Positions 24,824-35,100 of a DNA stretch of 64,000 nucleotides are shown here, piece after piece. The stretch covers positions 25,581,036 through 25,645,035 of the forward strand of contig NC_092271.1 of NCBI RefSeq assembly GCF_036320965.1. The letters are read 5' to 3'. The stretch comes from Panulirus ornatus. Its lineage: Eukaryota; Arthropoda; Malacostraca; Decapoda; Palinuridae. A model generated the notes under the pieces. The model had not been told where the DNA came from, searched no databases, and was given only the letters and a program-made list of their open reading frames with translations. The position numbers and the translations under genes are program-made. Positions within the stretch are counted from its first letter, which is position 1; each line of letters starts with the position of its first letter.

Positions 24824-26568
24824 AAATAGCATTTGTGATAAGAGCAAAAGTTGTATCAAGTGAAATAGTCAGTAATGAGAGTAATATACATGTGAAAATA
24901 CTCCCAGAAAGAGGAATGTTATGCATGCTCATGCAATATCTAGTTGGTGCTCAGAATACATGTACAATACTTACTGAAGGACCTGCTGAATGAATGTACT
25001 TAAGAAATGCAAAATCTGAAAAGGAATATTTGATGAGTCTTGTAATGATATACAGCATATGGAAAGAACAACAGCCATAGCTGGAAATTGGTAATAAGAC
25101 ATAATAAAGAGCTGTGGTTTCAGTGCATTATTACATGGCAGCTAGAGACTGAGTGTGAACGAATGGGGCCTTTGTTATCTTTTCCTAGCGCTACCTCGCA
25201 CACATGAGGGGGGAGGGGGTTGTTATTTTATGTGTGGCGAGGTGGCGATGGGAATGAATAAAGGCAGACTATGAATTATGTACATGGGTATATATGTATA
25301 TGTCTGTGTGTGTATATATACATGTTGAGATGTATAGGTATGTATGTTTGCGTGTGTGGACTTGTATGTATATACATGTGTATGTGGGTGGGTTGGGCCA
25401 TTCTTTCGTCTGTTTCCTTGCACTACCTCGCTAACGCGGGAGACAGCGACAAAGCAAATAATAAAAAAAAGATATAATAAATGTTGAATGGATTCTGATC
25501 TTGAAAATGTTTGTTAAAAGTGAAAGAAATACATGCTATACATAGTAATAGTTGGTATGATAAGTATGCTCTAATACATAATTAGTTTTCCCATGGTTGC
25601 AAGTAAGCATCAAGAATAAGTGAGCAGCGAACTAGTTAAACAAACCTACTCTGTCATAAAATGTGGATACTTAAAACCAGAATCCACAACCAAGCACCAT
25701 AGAGTATTCTTTGGTTTACCTCAACTACTTCATATCATCATGGTTCAGCTCACTGACAGTACAAAACCTACCCCATATTTTACATCTATCCAGCTTATTT
25801 TATACCATTCATGCCTGTAACACTCTGAAAATTCAGCCCCTCATCCATTCCATCCTTATATCTCATTTTTGATATCCAGCTCTCCTGTCCTTTCTCTCAC
25901 TCCTCTTACATTGTACTTCCTTACAGTCAATCTGCATCACACCATATATATCTTCAGACATTTCATCTCCAACATATCCCCCCTCTCATTTTCACTTGCA
26001 TCCAAGACCTAAGACACATCTGTACAGCACTATTGGGACTACTATCCCTTCTAACATAACTCATCTTTGACTTAACAGGCACAAATTAAAGACTACTGTG
26101 TATATGGTTTCTCAGGTTGTGTGATAGAACATATTGTAGATTTTGTTCTGTGGGTAGTTAGTAATGAAAGTTTTACATACTTTGGTATTAACTTTTGTGT
26201 TTAATTTTGTCACAAGAAAATTTCTTTAAGTAATTTCATTCACTTTGCAGTTGCGGCCACACATCACTTTACAGCGAACAAGATCAGCACCATCCCGTCC
26301 CCACCAGTTGCCACTGACTGGTCATGCTCGTCCTGTTCCCCCTCCTACTACATCTTCATCCCTTGCCCCAGGAAGCAGTGGCTGTGGGGAACTGCGGATA
26401 TCTGGGGGCTCAGGAGCTTCAGGAACAGTGCTGGAACCTCACTTTTCTCCTGCAACATCATATTCACACTTAGGAGCTCCTCCATCATCACCTGATCCTG
26501 CAGATAATGATATCACAGATCGCTTGGAATCACTCTGTCTCTCCGTCACAGAACACGCTCTAGGTTGA
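11085..26568 (+). CDS. smg: Smaug/SAMD4 family RNA-binding translational repressor (nine exons, N-terminus missing)
   Basis: Join of 11085-11206, 13849-14041, 15370-15470, 18391-18541, 18961-19157, 19795-20224, 21865-22060, 23292-23595 and 26251-26568. All junctions are GT-AG and phases agree throughout, giving 669 residues to a TGA. Smaug proteins bind stem-loop Smaug recognition elements in the cytoplasm, repress translation and recruit deadenylases. Domains seen: N-terminal Smaug similarity region (residues 1-104 of the visible part, with [11 protein letters not shown]), SAM domain (189-254, with [10 protein letters not shown]), a Ser/Thr-rich linker (about 277-356), PHAT domain (about 388-465, with VCTQLLV and SWKQQI), a Gly/Ala/Pro-rich region, and the C-terminal [14 protein letters not shown] typical of the family. 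The first exon begins in mid-codon, so at least one upstream coding exon is missing. I did not find it in 1-11084. Confidence 0.95.
12820..12900 (+). mobile_element. CR1-like LINE 3' end with (CA)n
   Basis: GAGATGGGGCCCTATGAGAG, TAGAACTCCCCCTTACTCC, ATAGATAGATAA, then a short (CA)n. Same layout as 53960-54069. Confidence 0.58.
13005..13205 (+). mobile_element. Candidate degenerate tRNA-derived SINE in smaug intron
   Basis: CCACTGTGGTGCAGTACATA resembles the A-box region of tRNA-type SINEs. About 45 bases later ATATTAATCCCAG could be a decayed B box. Single copy, low certainty. Confidence 0.3.
13849..14041 (+). CDS. smg: smaug coding exon 2 of the visible part
   Basis: Continues the N-terminal similarity region with [20 protein letters not shown] and ends with a basic, Gln-rich stretch. 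The acceptor is TTCTCAG and the donor GTAAGA. It ends one base into a Gly codon completed by the next exon. Confidence 0.93.
14235..14450 (+). mobile_element. LINE 3'-tail fragment, old
   Basis: Alternating GTATGTAT-type sequence, then TTTGTCTGTTTCCTGGTGCC, ACCTCACTGACATGGGAAATG and CAAGTATAAGTAAATAG, a diverged LINE tail; (TA)n follows. Confidence 0.5.
14461..14525. repeat. (TA)n microsatellite between retroelement ends
   Basis: About 32 units in a Smaug intron, between a LINE tail and a SINE 5' end. Confidence 0.95.
14528..14872 (+). mobile_element. Chimeric SINE 5' end joined to LINE 3' end
   Basis: 14528-14588 is the SINE 5' end (ATCCCTGGGGATAGGGGAG to GTAGAAGGCGA). From about 14588 it switches to the LINE C-terminal coding and 3' UTR sequence (TTTTGTGTGATCGGGGCC to GACAAAGTAT and an A tail). 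The switch falls on GA. Confidence 0.6.
14896..14982 (-). mobile_element. SINE (family 1) 5' end fragment
   Basis: TTAGTCGCCTTCTACGACAT to CCCCTATCCCCAGGGAT, then directly into (TA)n. Confidence 0.6.
14981..15057. repeat. (TA)n microsatellite between SINE ends
   Basis: About 38 units between two oppositely oriented SINE fragments. Confidence 0.95.
15058..15107 (+). mobile_element. SINE (family 1) 3' end fragment
   Basis: AACGCTACCTCGCTAACGTG, then GGTGAATAGTATGAAAAG, directly after (TA)n and in the opposite orientation to the fragment on the other side of the tract. Confidence 0.55.
15370..15470 (+). CDS. smg: smaug coding exon 3 of the visible part
   Basis: Encodes an Asn/Ser-rich then Pro-rich linker ([13 protein letters not shown], then [11 protein letters not shown]). 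Acceptor CCACAG, donor GTATGG, ending in phase 0. The reading frame agrees with both neighbours. Confidence 0.82.
16685..17235 (-). pseudogene. Old LINE relic in smaug intron 3
   Basis: On the minus strand fragments such as [12 protein letters not shown] and a following frameshifted [14 protein letters not shown] region match the C-terminal part of the 23960 element, followed by its 3' UTR. Stops and frameshifts show it is long dead. Confidence 0.75.
17809..17840. repeat. (TA)n microsatellite
   Basis: About 16 units in Smaug intron 3. Confidence 0.9.
18391..18541 (+). CDS. smg: smaug coding exon 4 of the visible part
   Basis: Encodes a Ser/Gly/Pro-rich disordered linker before the SAM domain ([14 protein letters not shown], then [10 protein letters not shown]). 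The acceptor is TTACCAG and the donor GTAACA. It ends one base into the Asp codon that opens the SAM domain. Confidence 0.85.
18961..19157 (+). CDS. smg: smaug coding exon 5: SAM domain
   Basis: Encodes the RNA-binding SAM domain: [18 protein letters not shown], then the helix-5 region [17 protein letters not shown]. The cluster GARHK is at 19083-19097. In Smaug and Vts1, the start of this helix contacts the RNA hairpin loop, and the basic residues are kept here. Acceptor ATTACAG, donor GTAAAT. Confidence 0.97.
19795..20224 (+). CDS. smg: smaug coding exon 6: Ser/Thr-rich linker and start of the PHAT region
   Basis: Begins [20 protein letters not shown], then has about 80 residues dominated by Ser and Thr, then a charged segment and [12 protein letters not shown], which leads into the PHAT domain. 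Acceptor CCTCCAG, donor GTGAGT, leaving one base of a split Val codon. Confidence 0.93.
21865..22060 (+). CDS. smg: smaug coding exon 7: PHAT domain
   Basis: Encodes [20 protein letters not shown], then [18 protein letters not shown], the PHAT domain that packs next to the SAM domain in Smaug. The acceptor is a T-rich tract ending TTTCAG and the donor is GTTAGT. Ends with two bases of an Arg codon. Confidence 0.95.
23292..23595 (+). CDS. smg: smaug coding exon 8
   Basis: Encodes a Gly/Pro/Leu-rich region ([20 protein letters not shown]) with a seven-Ala tract at about 23444-23468 and [19 protein letters not shown]. Acceptor CCCATAAG, donor GTATGA. Ends in phase 0. Confidence 0.88.
23960..24820 (+). 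mobile_element. RTE-like LINE, 5'-truncated copy 1, in smaug intron 8
   Basis: The open frame 23986-24597 encodes the C-terminal part of a non-LTR reverse transcriptase ([50 protein letters not shown]). A 3' UTR follows, ending GACAAAGTAT and a 35-base A tail. It lies in the sense direction in the last Smaug intron. The catalytic domain and endonuclease are missing, so it cannot move by itself. The clade is judged from the thumb and C-terminal style only. Confidence 0.88.
25175..25470 (+). mobile_element. LINE 3'-tail fragment
   Basis: Begins with a short CGCTACCTCGC-type segment. It then has GGCGAGGTGGCGATGGGAAT, alternating purine-pyrimidine sequence, TTTCGTCTGTTTCCTTG and ACTACCTCGCTAACGCGGGA, ending in an A-rich tail. 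The last ~100 bases match the 3' UTR of the 23960 element. Confidence 0.65.
25800..26075 (-). pseudogene. Old LINE relic in smaug intron 8
   Basis: The minus strand retains a diverged version of the segment that in copy 1 reads [15 protein letters not shown], with many substitutions and stops. Confidence 0.55.
26251..26568 (+). CDS. smg: smaug terminal coding exon
   Basis: Starts [17 protein letters not shown], a Ser/Arg/Pro-rich stretch resembling family C-termini, and finishes [16 protein letters not shown] followed by TGA at 26566-26568. The last 14 residues match the conserved end of SAMD4 proteins. Confidence 0.93.
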   Translation: MRPHITLQRTRSAPSRPHQLPLTGHARPVPPPTTSSSLAPGSSGCGELRISGGSGASGTVLEPHFSPATSYSHLGAPPSSPDPADNDITDRLESLCLSVTEHALG

Positions 26569-27400
26569 ATTTACATCTGCCGTTACCACTAATAAATAGA
26601 TCTCCATCCACATTATATCAGAGTATCTATATTCAAGATGAACGTGGTAAAAGTGGTAAAATACACACACACAGCCAATTTGTATAACACATGGGCTTCA
26701 GTTTACTGTACTAGTAATGTGTATCCATTGAAAAGATGTTAAGGCAGTTTCAGTGCAAAGTTGCCCAATGAAAACAAAATTTGTTTCAGTACAATAACTT
26801 GAAAGCATATTGTACTGAGTTACCACCACCTTATAGAATCTGAAGTTTTATAATACTGAGGACGAAAATTTATTCACATTATTCAGCTCATACTGCATTA
26901 GAGTTCTTGATTACAGAATACTGCTGATATCATTGTGGCTAAAACTATTACCATGTGCCTGCTGGATTGATGGCCTACTTGGGAGCATTTTAATAAGCAT
27001 ATCCTTTGCTGTGCAGGGATGCCATACCAAGCTGTGCTTGGTACTGGCTTAGTTTATCTCCTTTGTGGTCACCAGTCAGTTAGCCTTTTACTTAAGATCG
27101 GAGAGATTGGGTATTAAGATTTTTTTCACATCTGTCTCTAATATCTTAATATTATTTATATTACCTTTCTGTGAGACTTTCATCTTTTACCAGATGTATA
27201 TTCGAGTCACTTTTTAAATGTGTTGTAAGGTGTACAGCATGTTGCAGGTTGGCAAAGCAATGCTGGTGCACCTTTATAAGCAAGCATGAGAAGCTACTGT
27301 GTGGCATTATAGAATCCCCAAGCTGGATGCGTTTTCACTGACTGTATTTAAGCTTGTATCTGCTGTAAATAAATTAGCTTGTTATGACTACAGGGAGTTC
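26569..27400 (+). other. smg: smaug 3' UTR (approximate extent)
   Basis: AT-rich non-coding sequence after the Smaug stop. A first AATAAA is at 26591-26596, only 23 bases past the stop. A better-placed one is at 27368-27373, followed by T-rich sequence. The extent is inferred from these signals only. Confidence 0.5.
27364..27373 (+). promoter_or_regulatory. Poly(A) signal overlapping a Pumilio-type element
   Basis: TGTAAATA (27364-27371, matching the Pumilio consensus UGUANAUA) overlaps AATAAA (27368-27373) in the presumed Smaug 3' UTR. Use of either is an inference. Confidence 0.4.
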
Positions 27401-27609
27401 CTTTTTCTCCAACTCATTAAAACTACATGACACCAAATTATGAAATATCTAGTGTGATAGTCTCAAGACATGTACACAGTTACGTTTAGTTATTAAATAT
27501 ATTTCAAATAACCTCAAAGTTATTTCATCCTAAATTATTTACCAAATACCAAATACTTTGAGATGTTACATAGAAAAGAGGGTATGTAACCACATTTTTA
27601 CCAAAACAA

Positions 27610-28000
27610 GAAGTGGAGAAAGTTAAAAGACGAGTAGGGAGTTTTTATGGATTCAGAGAAGGCATATACAATATTAAAGTAATAATGAAGCTCTTTAAGT
27701 TGCTTTATGTGGTATGCATGAAAGATTTATGAATGCTGTTTATAGCTTTTATACAAAAAAATGGATGTGTATGGATAAATGTTATGAGCAAGTGGTATGG
27801 AATAACTATGGAAGTGCCAATGTTTTATGTCATCTTAAGTGAGGTGGCATGTAAGTGGTGCAACAAAGAAAAAGAGGACTGTGTGTCATAAGTGGATGCT
27901 TTAAGTTAATGCCAGTAAAAGGCTTCTTAGATTTTGAAATATATGTCATAGTGTGATGTCCTTATGAATATTAAGCAGCTGTAGTTTGTGGCACTTTGTA
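27610..28000 (+). pseudogene. Decayed reverse-transcriptase fragment
   Basis: Translation with frameshifts gives FMDSEKAYTIL, resembling RT motif A (F-x-D-x-x-K-A-[FY]), then AVYSFYTKK about 30 residues on. Non-LTR RTs have a similar order. Several stops. Confidence 0.5.
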
Positions 28001-28439
28001 TTTGAAGAAGTTAATATATTAATATCATATGATCAGCAAACCCTCTTCCAGCCTACCCTTAGACTTCACATCATGTACACTAACATATTCTTACTTTCCT
28101 GTCTGTCCCCATGTGTTTTTTTTTTTTGAACATCTTTATGTTTAAAGAATGTATCTGCATCACTCATACTTGCCTTTGTCAATCCATATTCTTTCAAAAT
28201 GTCACTGCATCCAGCACTACCTTAACCAACTCATCACTCTCCTCTCAGATTTGTACCAACACATCCATTCAAGGCACCAAACATATGCTTTCTCCACTGG
28301 TCTATATCATTTTTATCTAGGCAACCTCAACCCCCTCTATTATCACCGAGTGGCACATATACAACTATTACAGACACTCTTAACATCCTTAACCTTTTAC
28401 ACAGTTGTAATCAGAAGAGGAAAGTAAGAAAAATGACTC

Positions 28440-28700
28440 GTACAAAGAAATCGTGGAAAAGGAATATGGATGAAAGTAATTTAGAATATACTAATGATGG
28501 TCTGGTCAAAGAAATATAGTGAAATAGTTGAAGGCAAAAGGTCAGGTGGCAGACCACAGAAAAAATGGAAAGTTTCAGTAAAAAAAAACTAGTTTAGAGA
28601 TATTTCTTATAAAGATGCCCAAAGAATGATTTCTGAACATGTTAAGAAATATTTTGTGTTAAGACAGTGTGGTGAGAGGAGACTGATCTCACAAGACAAA
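28440..28700 (+). pseudogene. Decayed LINE C-terminal fragment
   Basis: Encodes GKRSGGRPQKKWKVSVKK with stops around it, similar to the RGRPxxxWxDxV motif near the end of LINE reverse transcriptases. Confidence 0.45.
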
Positions 28701-30830
28701 TCAGCTCAGTAGTCAAAATGAAAAATTATGAACCTAATTATTGATGTTCATGTCTCACTTTAACACACTAGACATGGTTAATGAATTTGTTCAAGTGAAG
28801 TTATGCTCTATACACACGATCCATCCCTAGTTCAAAAAGAGAGTAAAATAAGCTTTCAGAGCTGTTAGGGGATCTTGGATTGGTTAAGATACGAAGCAGC
28901 TGTTGAATTTAAAACCAAGAATTAGATTTAGGAAATGGCATATCAGCTACATTTCAAATAAATAATGATTATATCTAAAAGGGGAGGGAGCGGGAGGCTG
29001 AAAATCCTTCCCTCTCATTTTTTAATTTTCCAAAAGAGGAACAGAGAAGGGGGCCAAGTGAGGATTTCCCTCAAAGGCTCAGTCCTCTCTTCTTAATGCT
29101 ACCTCGCTAATGCGGGAAATGGTGAACAGTATGAAAAATCTCAAAACTTATTAAAAATTTTCTCAAAGCCTGGAAGAAAGCTGAAGATGCTTTAAAGGAA
29201 ACTGTCCATCTTAAATATTGGACTTAATAGCAAGTCAAAGTGACATAGTAGCAGCACACCCATGCAATGCCCAATATTTTTAACATGCTTCTACATAGAT
29301 TACATAAAGGAAATGCCATGTAATCAAAACCTGCCAATACTTGGCAAAAACTTGCTTTTGTGCTACTCCATCAGATTACTCAAGTCCAATGATCTAATGC
29401 CTGTAGTTACAGTACTATTCTGGCACAAAGCATTATGGGTGGCAAAAATGTCTTGTAGCCACTTGCATCTGTAAAATGCAGAATGATGATAACAAATGAG
29501 TGTATATGCTGTAAATTTACATCCCTCCAAGACTTTGCAACAATCCTTAGCAAGTGCACACTGATAAGAGTGAAGGAAATGGGAAGTCCAGGTGATGGAG
29601 GTTTCAAGTCTCAAAGAGAAGCACATTCTTAGGATATATACAGGATATGAAAAATCCAAAATTGCATGTGAACCTGTTATGCCCTCTTCATTATTTAAGT
29701 CAAAGCCATCTAACTGTCTGTAGGTACTTTCGAGGTGCCACAAATGCCCAAAAGCTGTGCTCTGAAGCAAATATAGAGATGTATGTTACATCTAATCCTA
29801 TGAGGCAGTTTTAACAGTGTGAGGCAGTTACCTTAAACATAATTACGAAAGCTGAATTATGATGCAATTCAGGAATGCAAAAATTATCCAAGAACTTTCA
29901 TTTTTTCAGGGCCATCAAAAATCAACAATCAAAATGGACATGGTACTAGGCAATACCGCTATTCAGATACACCCTTCTACCTTCGCCTTAATCAGTACTC
30001 CTCACCACTTCCTTTCTTTGTTTCAGTAATGCAGTATGATGATACTGTTTTTGCAATAGTTGTTCTGGCAACCCAATAATACCAGGGATCAAAAGTATTC
30101 TGCTGACTAGCTTATTTTCATTCATTTTCACATCATTAATTGATTTATTTATCTCCTACAGAAGATAATTTTTTGCATATATCAAGATTCATACAAATAT
30201 CAATCCTGATGCATGAAAAGATCAATTTGGTTTCATTGTCTCTAATAGCATTCAAAAGAGCTCAAACCCATTACCATCTTTAAGTAACAACCAAGTGTTG
30301 GATTAAAAGTCCGTATAAATAACAAGCCCCAAACTGGGAGCTTCACTCCATTGCCTAAGCCCTAACTTATTTTAATATAATCCTGTCCTTCAAAGAAACC
30401 CTGAGGTGGCAAAGGAAATAATATTTGACTTGTCAACTAAAACTAATTATTCCTCAGGCCCAAAAACAGCAGGGTTATGAAAACAAAAACCTTCCTTGCT
30501 CTAGGAAAATCCTGAAGTGATACCAAACGAAACTTGAAGTTTTTGAAAAACTTATAATGTAGGGAGTCATGAATCCTCAACATGGCTGGAAAATAAATTC
30601 TGATGTCCCTAGAATTAAGTGTATGACATAAGTAAGGAAAAATGACAATACACTAAATTTTATTGAACAATGAATTCGATACCAATAGAGTAATACATCA
30701 ATCTAATCTGTTGAATTAATAATTGCTGAAGATAAATTCAGAAATTCATATTCCAAGATAATTCTAACTATTCAAATTTCTTCTCGTAAATAAATCACAG
30801 ATGAAAAAAAGCCTAAGTTGATCATTTCAT
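28701..30830. other. Intergenic stretch between smaug and arrestin A
   Basis: Apart from the SINE at 28978-29145 I see nothing coding. The minus-strand frame of 135 codons at 29363-29770 has no recognisable domain. Confidence 0.5.
28978..29145 (+). mobile_element. SINE fragment (family 1), plus orientation
   Basis: Matches the reverse complement of 2925-3172: GGGAGGGAGCGGGAGGCTG, GGGGGCCAAGTGAGGATTTC, and ATGCTACCTCGCTAATGCGG near its 3' end. It lacks the first ~70 bases. Confidence 0.65.
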
Positions 30831-30833
30831 TAA

Positions 30834-30839
30834 TTTATT
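30834..30839 (-). terminator. Candidate arrestin A poly(A) signal
   Basis: AATAAA on the minus strand, about 55 bases beyond the conserved 3' UTR element at 30893-30925. The placement fits a 3' UTR of roughly 650-700 bases. Confidence 0.45.
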
Positions 30840-30892
30840 GACTGCAAACAGAGCCATTCTTGCAGTACTGATAGCATTTCTAAAGATCATAC

Positions 30893-30925
30893 TTTTCGTT
30901 CGTTCGTGAGGTTAACTAACTACAT
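30893..30925 (-). promoter_or_regulatory. Conserved arrestin 3' UTR element, copy A
   Basis: Reads GTTAACCTCACGAACGAACG and continues AAAAG on the minus strand, about 590 bases after the stop. Clearly related sequences lie in the 3' UTRs of B (50647-50690) and C (60301-60342). Confidence 0.6.
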
Positions 30926-30939
30926 CGAAATCTTTAATA

Positions 30940-31500
30940 CCAGCGCGAGGTGTAAGCATAGCAAGATTGGTGGAACTGCATGTGCAATGAGAATCTCAAA
31001 GCTAGCAGAAGAGTACATCACAGTAAAACTGGCAGAACTGCATGTGCAAAAGGGAAAAAGAATGGTGTAGAAATGCACATACTTGTGGGCAATCACTGTA
31101 GATGGCAAAGATGGTTTTGCATAATTTGGAAGATGATTCATATGCATTACTGTATATATATAGGGACATTAGACTGCTGGCGGCAATACTAGCACATATA
31201 AAGCAGCTCATGTTTACTCCCAGCTATAATTAGGCATGCATATATCTAGCCTGATGGAAACTTCCCAGATACAGATGGAACTGGCTACACTAACAAGTGA
31301 AACAGCACATGTTCAGAGGAAAGAAAAAGACAGCATCATGGATGACAGAATTCATGAGGCAGGACATAAAAGCACAAGAGAAAGGTTTAGTTAACCAAAA
31401 GTGAAGAAAAAATGTGTAATGCAAAACTGGTGGCAGATGTGTAACACAGCACTGGTGTCTGACGTGTCACACTAGTGGTGGGAAGAGGTGTCACACAACC
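30940..31500 (-). other. Arrestin A 3' UTR with short degenerate repeats
   Basis: Follows the TAG stop. Contains about three degenerate units built on GTGTGACAC or GTGTTACAC with CCACCA (31415-31500), and a duplicated segment sharing GAACTGCATGTGCAA (30970-31055). No coding potential is apparent. Confidence 0.5.
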
Positions 31501-31592
31501 CTAGGGCTGGTCAACACTCATGCCACGGCGCAGACGAGCAAAGTCTTCAAACTCGATGTTCTCATTCTCCATCTGCGTTTTCGACACTCCAC
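31501..31592 (-). CDS. Arrestin A exon 7 (C-terminal tail)
   Basis: Encodes [20 protein letters not shown], then RRGMSVDQP and a TAG stop at 31501-31503. Acceptor ACCATAG. The tail has the F-x-x-F-x-x-x-R-type AP-2-binding pattern. Confidence 0.93.
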
Positions 31593-31787
31593 CTATGGTG
31601 TCAGCAAAAGTTCACCTCAGTATTCATACACAGTTTACATGAACAGGCAAGTGAGATACACTAGTACCTAATATTCTGGAACACTGACTTCTTCAAGTCT
31701 CACATACACTCATGGACACACACCAATATAAAAATCCCATTCTTTACTAGACAAACAAGTTTCTTATACACAAACGCAGACACATAC

Positions 31788-31840
<53 letters not shown>

Positions 31841-32074
31841 GCGAGGTGGCGATGGGAATGAATAAAGGCAGACAGTGTGAATTGTGTGCATGGGTATATA
31901 TGTATGTGTCTGTGTGTGTATATATGTGTACATTGAGATGTATAGGTATGTATATTTGCGTGTGTGGACGTGTATGTATATACATTGTGTATGGGGGTGG
32001 GTTGGGCCATTTCTTTCGTCTGTTTCCTTGCGCTACCTCGCAAACGCGGGAGACAGCAACAAAGCAAAATAAAT

Positions 32075-32147
<73 letters not shown>

Positions 32148-35100
32148 TACTTTGTTGCTGTCTCCCACATTAGCAAGGTAGTGCAAGGAAACAGACGAAA
32201 GAATGGCCAAACTCACCCACATACACATGTATATACATACACGTCCACACGCGCACATATACATACCTATACACCTCAACGTATACATATATATATATAC
32301 ACACACAGACATATACATATATACACAAGTACATAATTCATACTGTCTGCCCTTATTCATTCCCGTCAACATTTTCCTGCATCAGCGAGGTAGCGCCAGG
32401 AAACAGACGAAGAATGGCCCATCCACTCATATATACATACATATACATAAATGCCCATACACACACATATGCATACACATATACAAAAACATCAACATAT
32501 ACATATATACACATGTCCATATTCATGCTTGCTTGAATCCATTCCTGGCACTACCCTACTCCACAAGAAACAGCATTGTTACCCCATTTCATCAAGGTAG
32601 CACCAGGAAAACAGACAAAAAGGCCAAATTCTTTCACACTCAGTCTCTAGCTGTCCTGTGTAATGCACCGAAACCACAACTCCCTATCCACATCCATATA
32701 TATATATATATATATAAATGCATTTTTGTTTATGTAATGTCTAAGACATACCTTTCTAGAAAGCCTCACCTAAGTCACCAGGGATGGGGTGCATCAATTT
32801 GAAAGGCAGGTCGGCCAACAGCTCACCACCAAGAGCACCACAGTTAAGACGGACACGAACAGCGTACGACACAACAATGCCAAGGGCATCGTTGGGGTTT
32901 TTGCCTTCCCCAATGACCGTAGAGGAGGCCAGGTTTGAATCTGTGTCCTGCAAGAATAAATTATATGTAAGGATGCCACAGTGTGGTATATATTTATCTG
33001 TGTTTGTGTTTGCAACTATATGGGCAGCAGCGTTGGTGTGTATAATGTGTTTACATTTCTTGTATGTTCCAAAATAATTTGTTACAATTATATTCTGACC
33101 AGGTATATACATTAGCAAATATTCGATCGATATATGCGATTTCAGTAAATGATTTCCAGCCTAATTCCCAATCACTACTCCAATAAATGTCAAAAAAAAG
33201 AAATGTGCTTGCTTTCAAGTTTTTTTTCCGAGAATGCCTCAAAGAGTTCATTTCTAAGGATGAGTACCTTAGTCTTGCCATCCATAGCAATACCAGATTT
33301 GTTCTTGTTGCTGCTGGCCAAAGGGCTGAGACAGAAGGACTTCTGCAGGTTGGTGCCTGGGGTGATAGGGCACCCTTCCTTGGACTCCAAACTGGCCACC
33401 TGTGGAAAAGACCAACTTTATTAAAGTCTTATATACCGCAGACATAAGGCAAGCATACAATAATGATAATTCGTCTGGTTTTTGAGAAGGGGAGAAGACT
33501 AGATAATCTTAGAAAACTCATACTGGATGTCATCATTATTTGACACACAATTCCTTTGATCAAAGAATTACACCAAGAAATGTCGTTTATATCAGATGGG
33601 AATACAAAAGGAAAATACATTATAGCATGAATCTTTTGGGAGGTTTAGCCTCTGTCAAAATAAAGTGAAAAATCTTACATAAGTCTGACATTTTTAAAGG
33701 TTAGGAAGCATGTAAGAACTAATGTTAGATAAACAGTAGTGAGGGGCGTGTGTGGTACCTCACGGCTGAAGTGGTTATTGGTCATGGTGACCTCCACGTG
33801 CTGGATGACGGCACACTTGATGTTTTTCACCGTCTTCCTGCTGGCATTCTTGATGTTCAGGTTGGCCTGCACCTGCTCCCCGTGGTAGTAGATGTCCTTG
33901 TCCAAGGTAACCTCCAGGTTCAGCTTGCCGGAAGATAAAGTGAAACCCTTGCTGACCAGGGTACTGGGCTGCCTCTTGTTGCGGTCTAGGGGGCTATACT
34001 GGACCTTCCTGACGGCCAGGGTCACGGAGTTACGACGGTGGGGCTTTTCCTCACTGTTGTCACCCACGAACACCCGTAACTCGTAGATCACACCAAGTGG
34101 CTTGCTCTTGAAGAAGCAAAGCAGTATTTCCGCATCAAGTAAAGGGGTTCCTCGTCTACCCAATTTAAGTAATTTCTAATTCTTAACATTAAAGTCAGAA
34201 AGCTTATAATAACACAAGACTTAATCTTATGTTATTCATTATTTCTACAATTATTCATCACCCCAAAAGGTTTAATCCTGAAATATAGCAATATTTCAAC
34301 GCTGAACAATGTGGTTATATTTACTATCTGCTGAAAATATGTAAGATTTATTTTCTAAAACTATCTCATTCTACGAATCAATTTTTAAATACAAACTAAT
34401 AATTTTTTTTTTAATGAGTAGCATTGGTGGAACAGTAACTGAATATAGATATACTTTTTTTCTTTTCTACAGTAGTCCTTTTAACCAAACTCATAACATA
34501 GTCGTTTCTTGGACATTTCTGTGTCATTGGCAGTATGTTAAATCCTGTCATTAACTGTTAGGAAGTTCTGAAGTATTATGCCAAATAAAACAATTGTTAA
34601 CTTAAGCTGCTTACAGTTTCTTCTGTTCCTGAGGAGAGCTGGACAGAAGCAGGTGCGTTGTCAGGGAGGGTGACCGCGAAGGGGCAGGCATTACCCCCTA
34701 GCTTTTTGATGAGCCTCTCCTGCACTCCAGTTGGTTCCAGCTGGTCAACGCTGGGGTAAATCTGGTGGGTGGCCAGCTGCATCTCCTTGCTGAAGTGCAG
34801 CCCCATGACCTCATCCTCCTCCCGGCCGAAACGGTACGTGACCGTAACCTGACGGAGAGGCAGGGCGAAAAGATAATATAAATATCTTCCGTAGAGACAC
34901 ATAGGGTAAACTGTCAGAATTCTTACCTAAAACTAGGCACGTAAATTTGTAATGTATACAAAGGAACAGCATCATTAACAAAATAACAATCTTAACACCA
35001 CTGCATTTTTTTCTTCAGCTGGTAAACAATTTCTCTACTTGAAGATGGGTGATTGGGAGATCTACAGAAAGAAAAACTAGTATCTACACACAACTGAACA

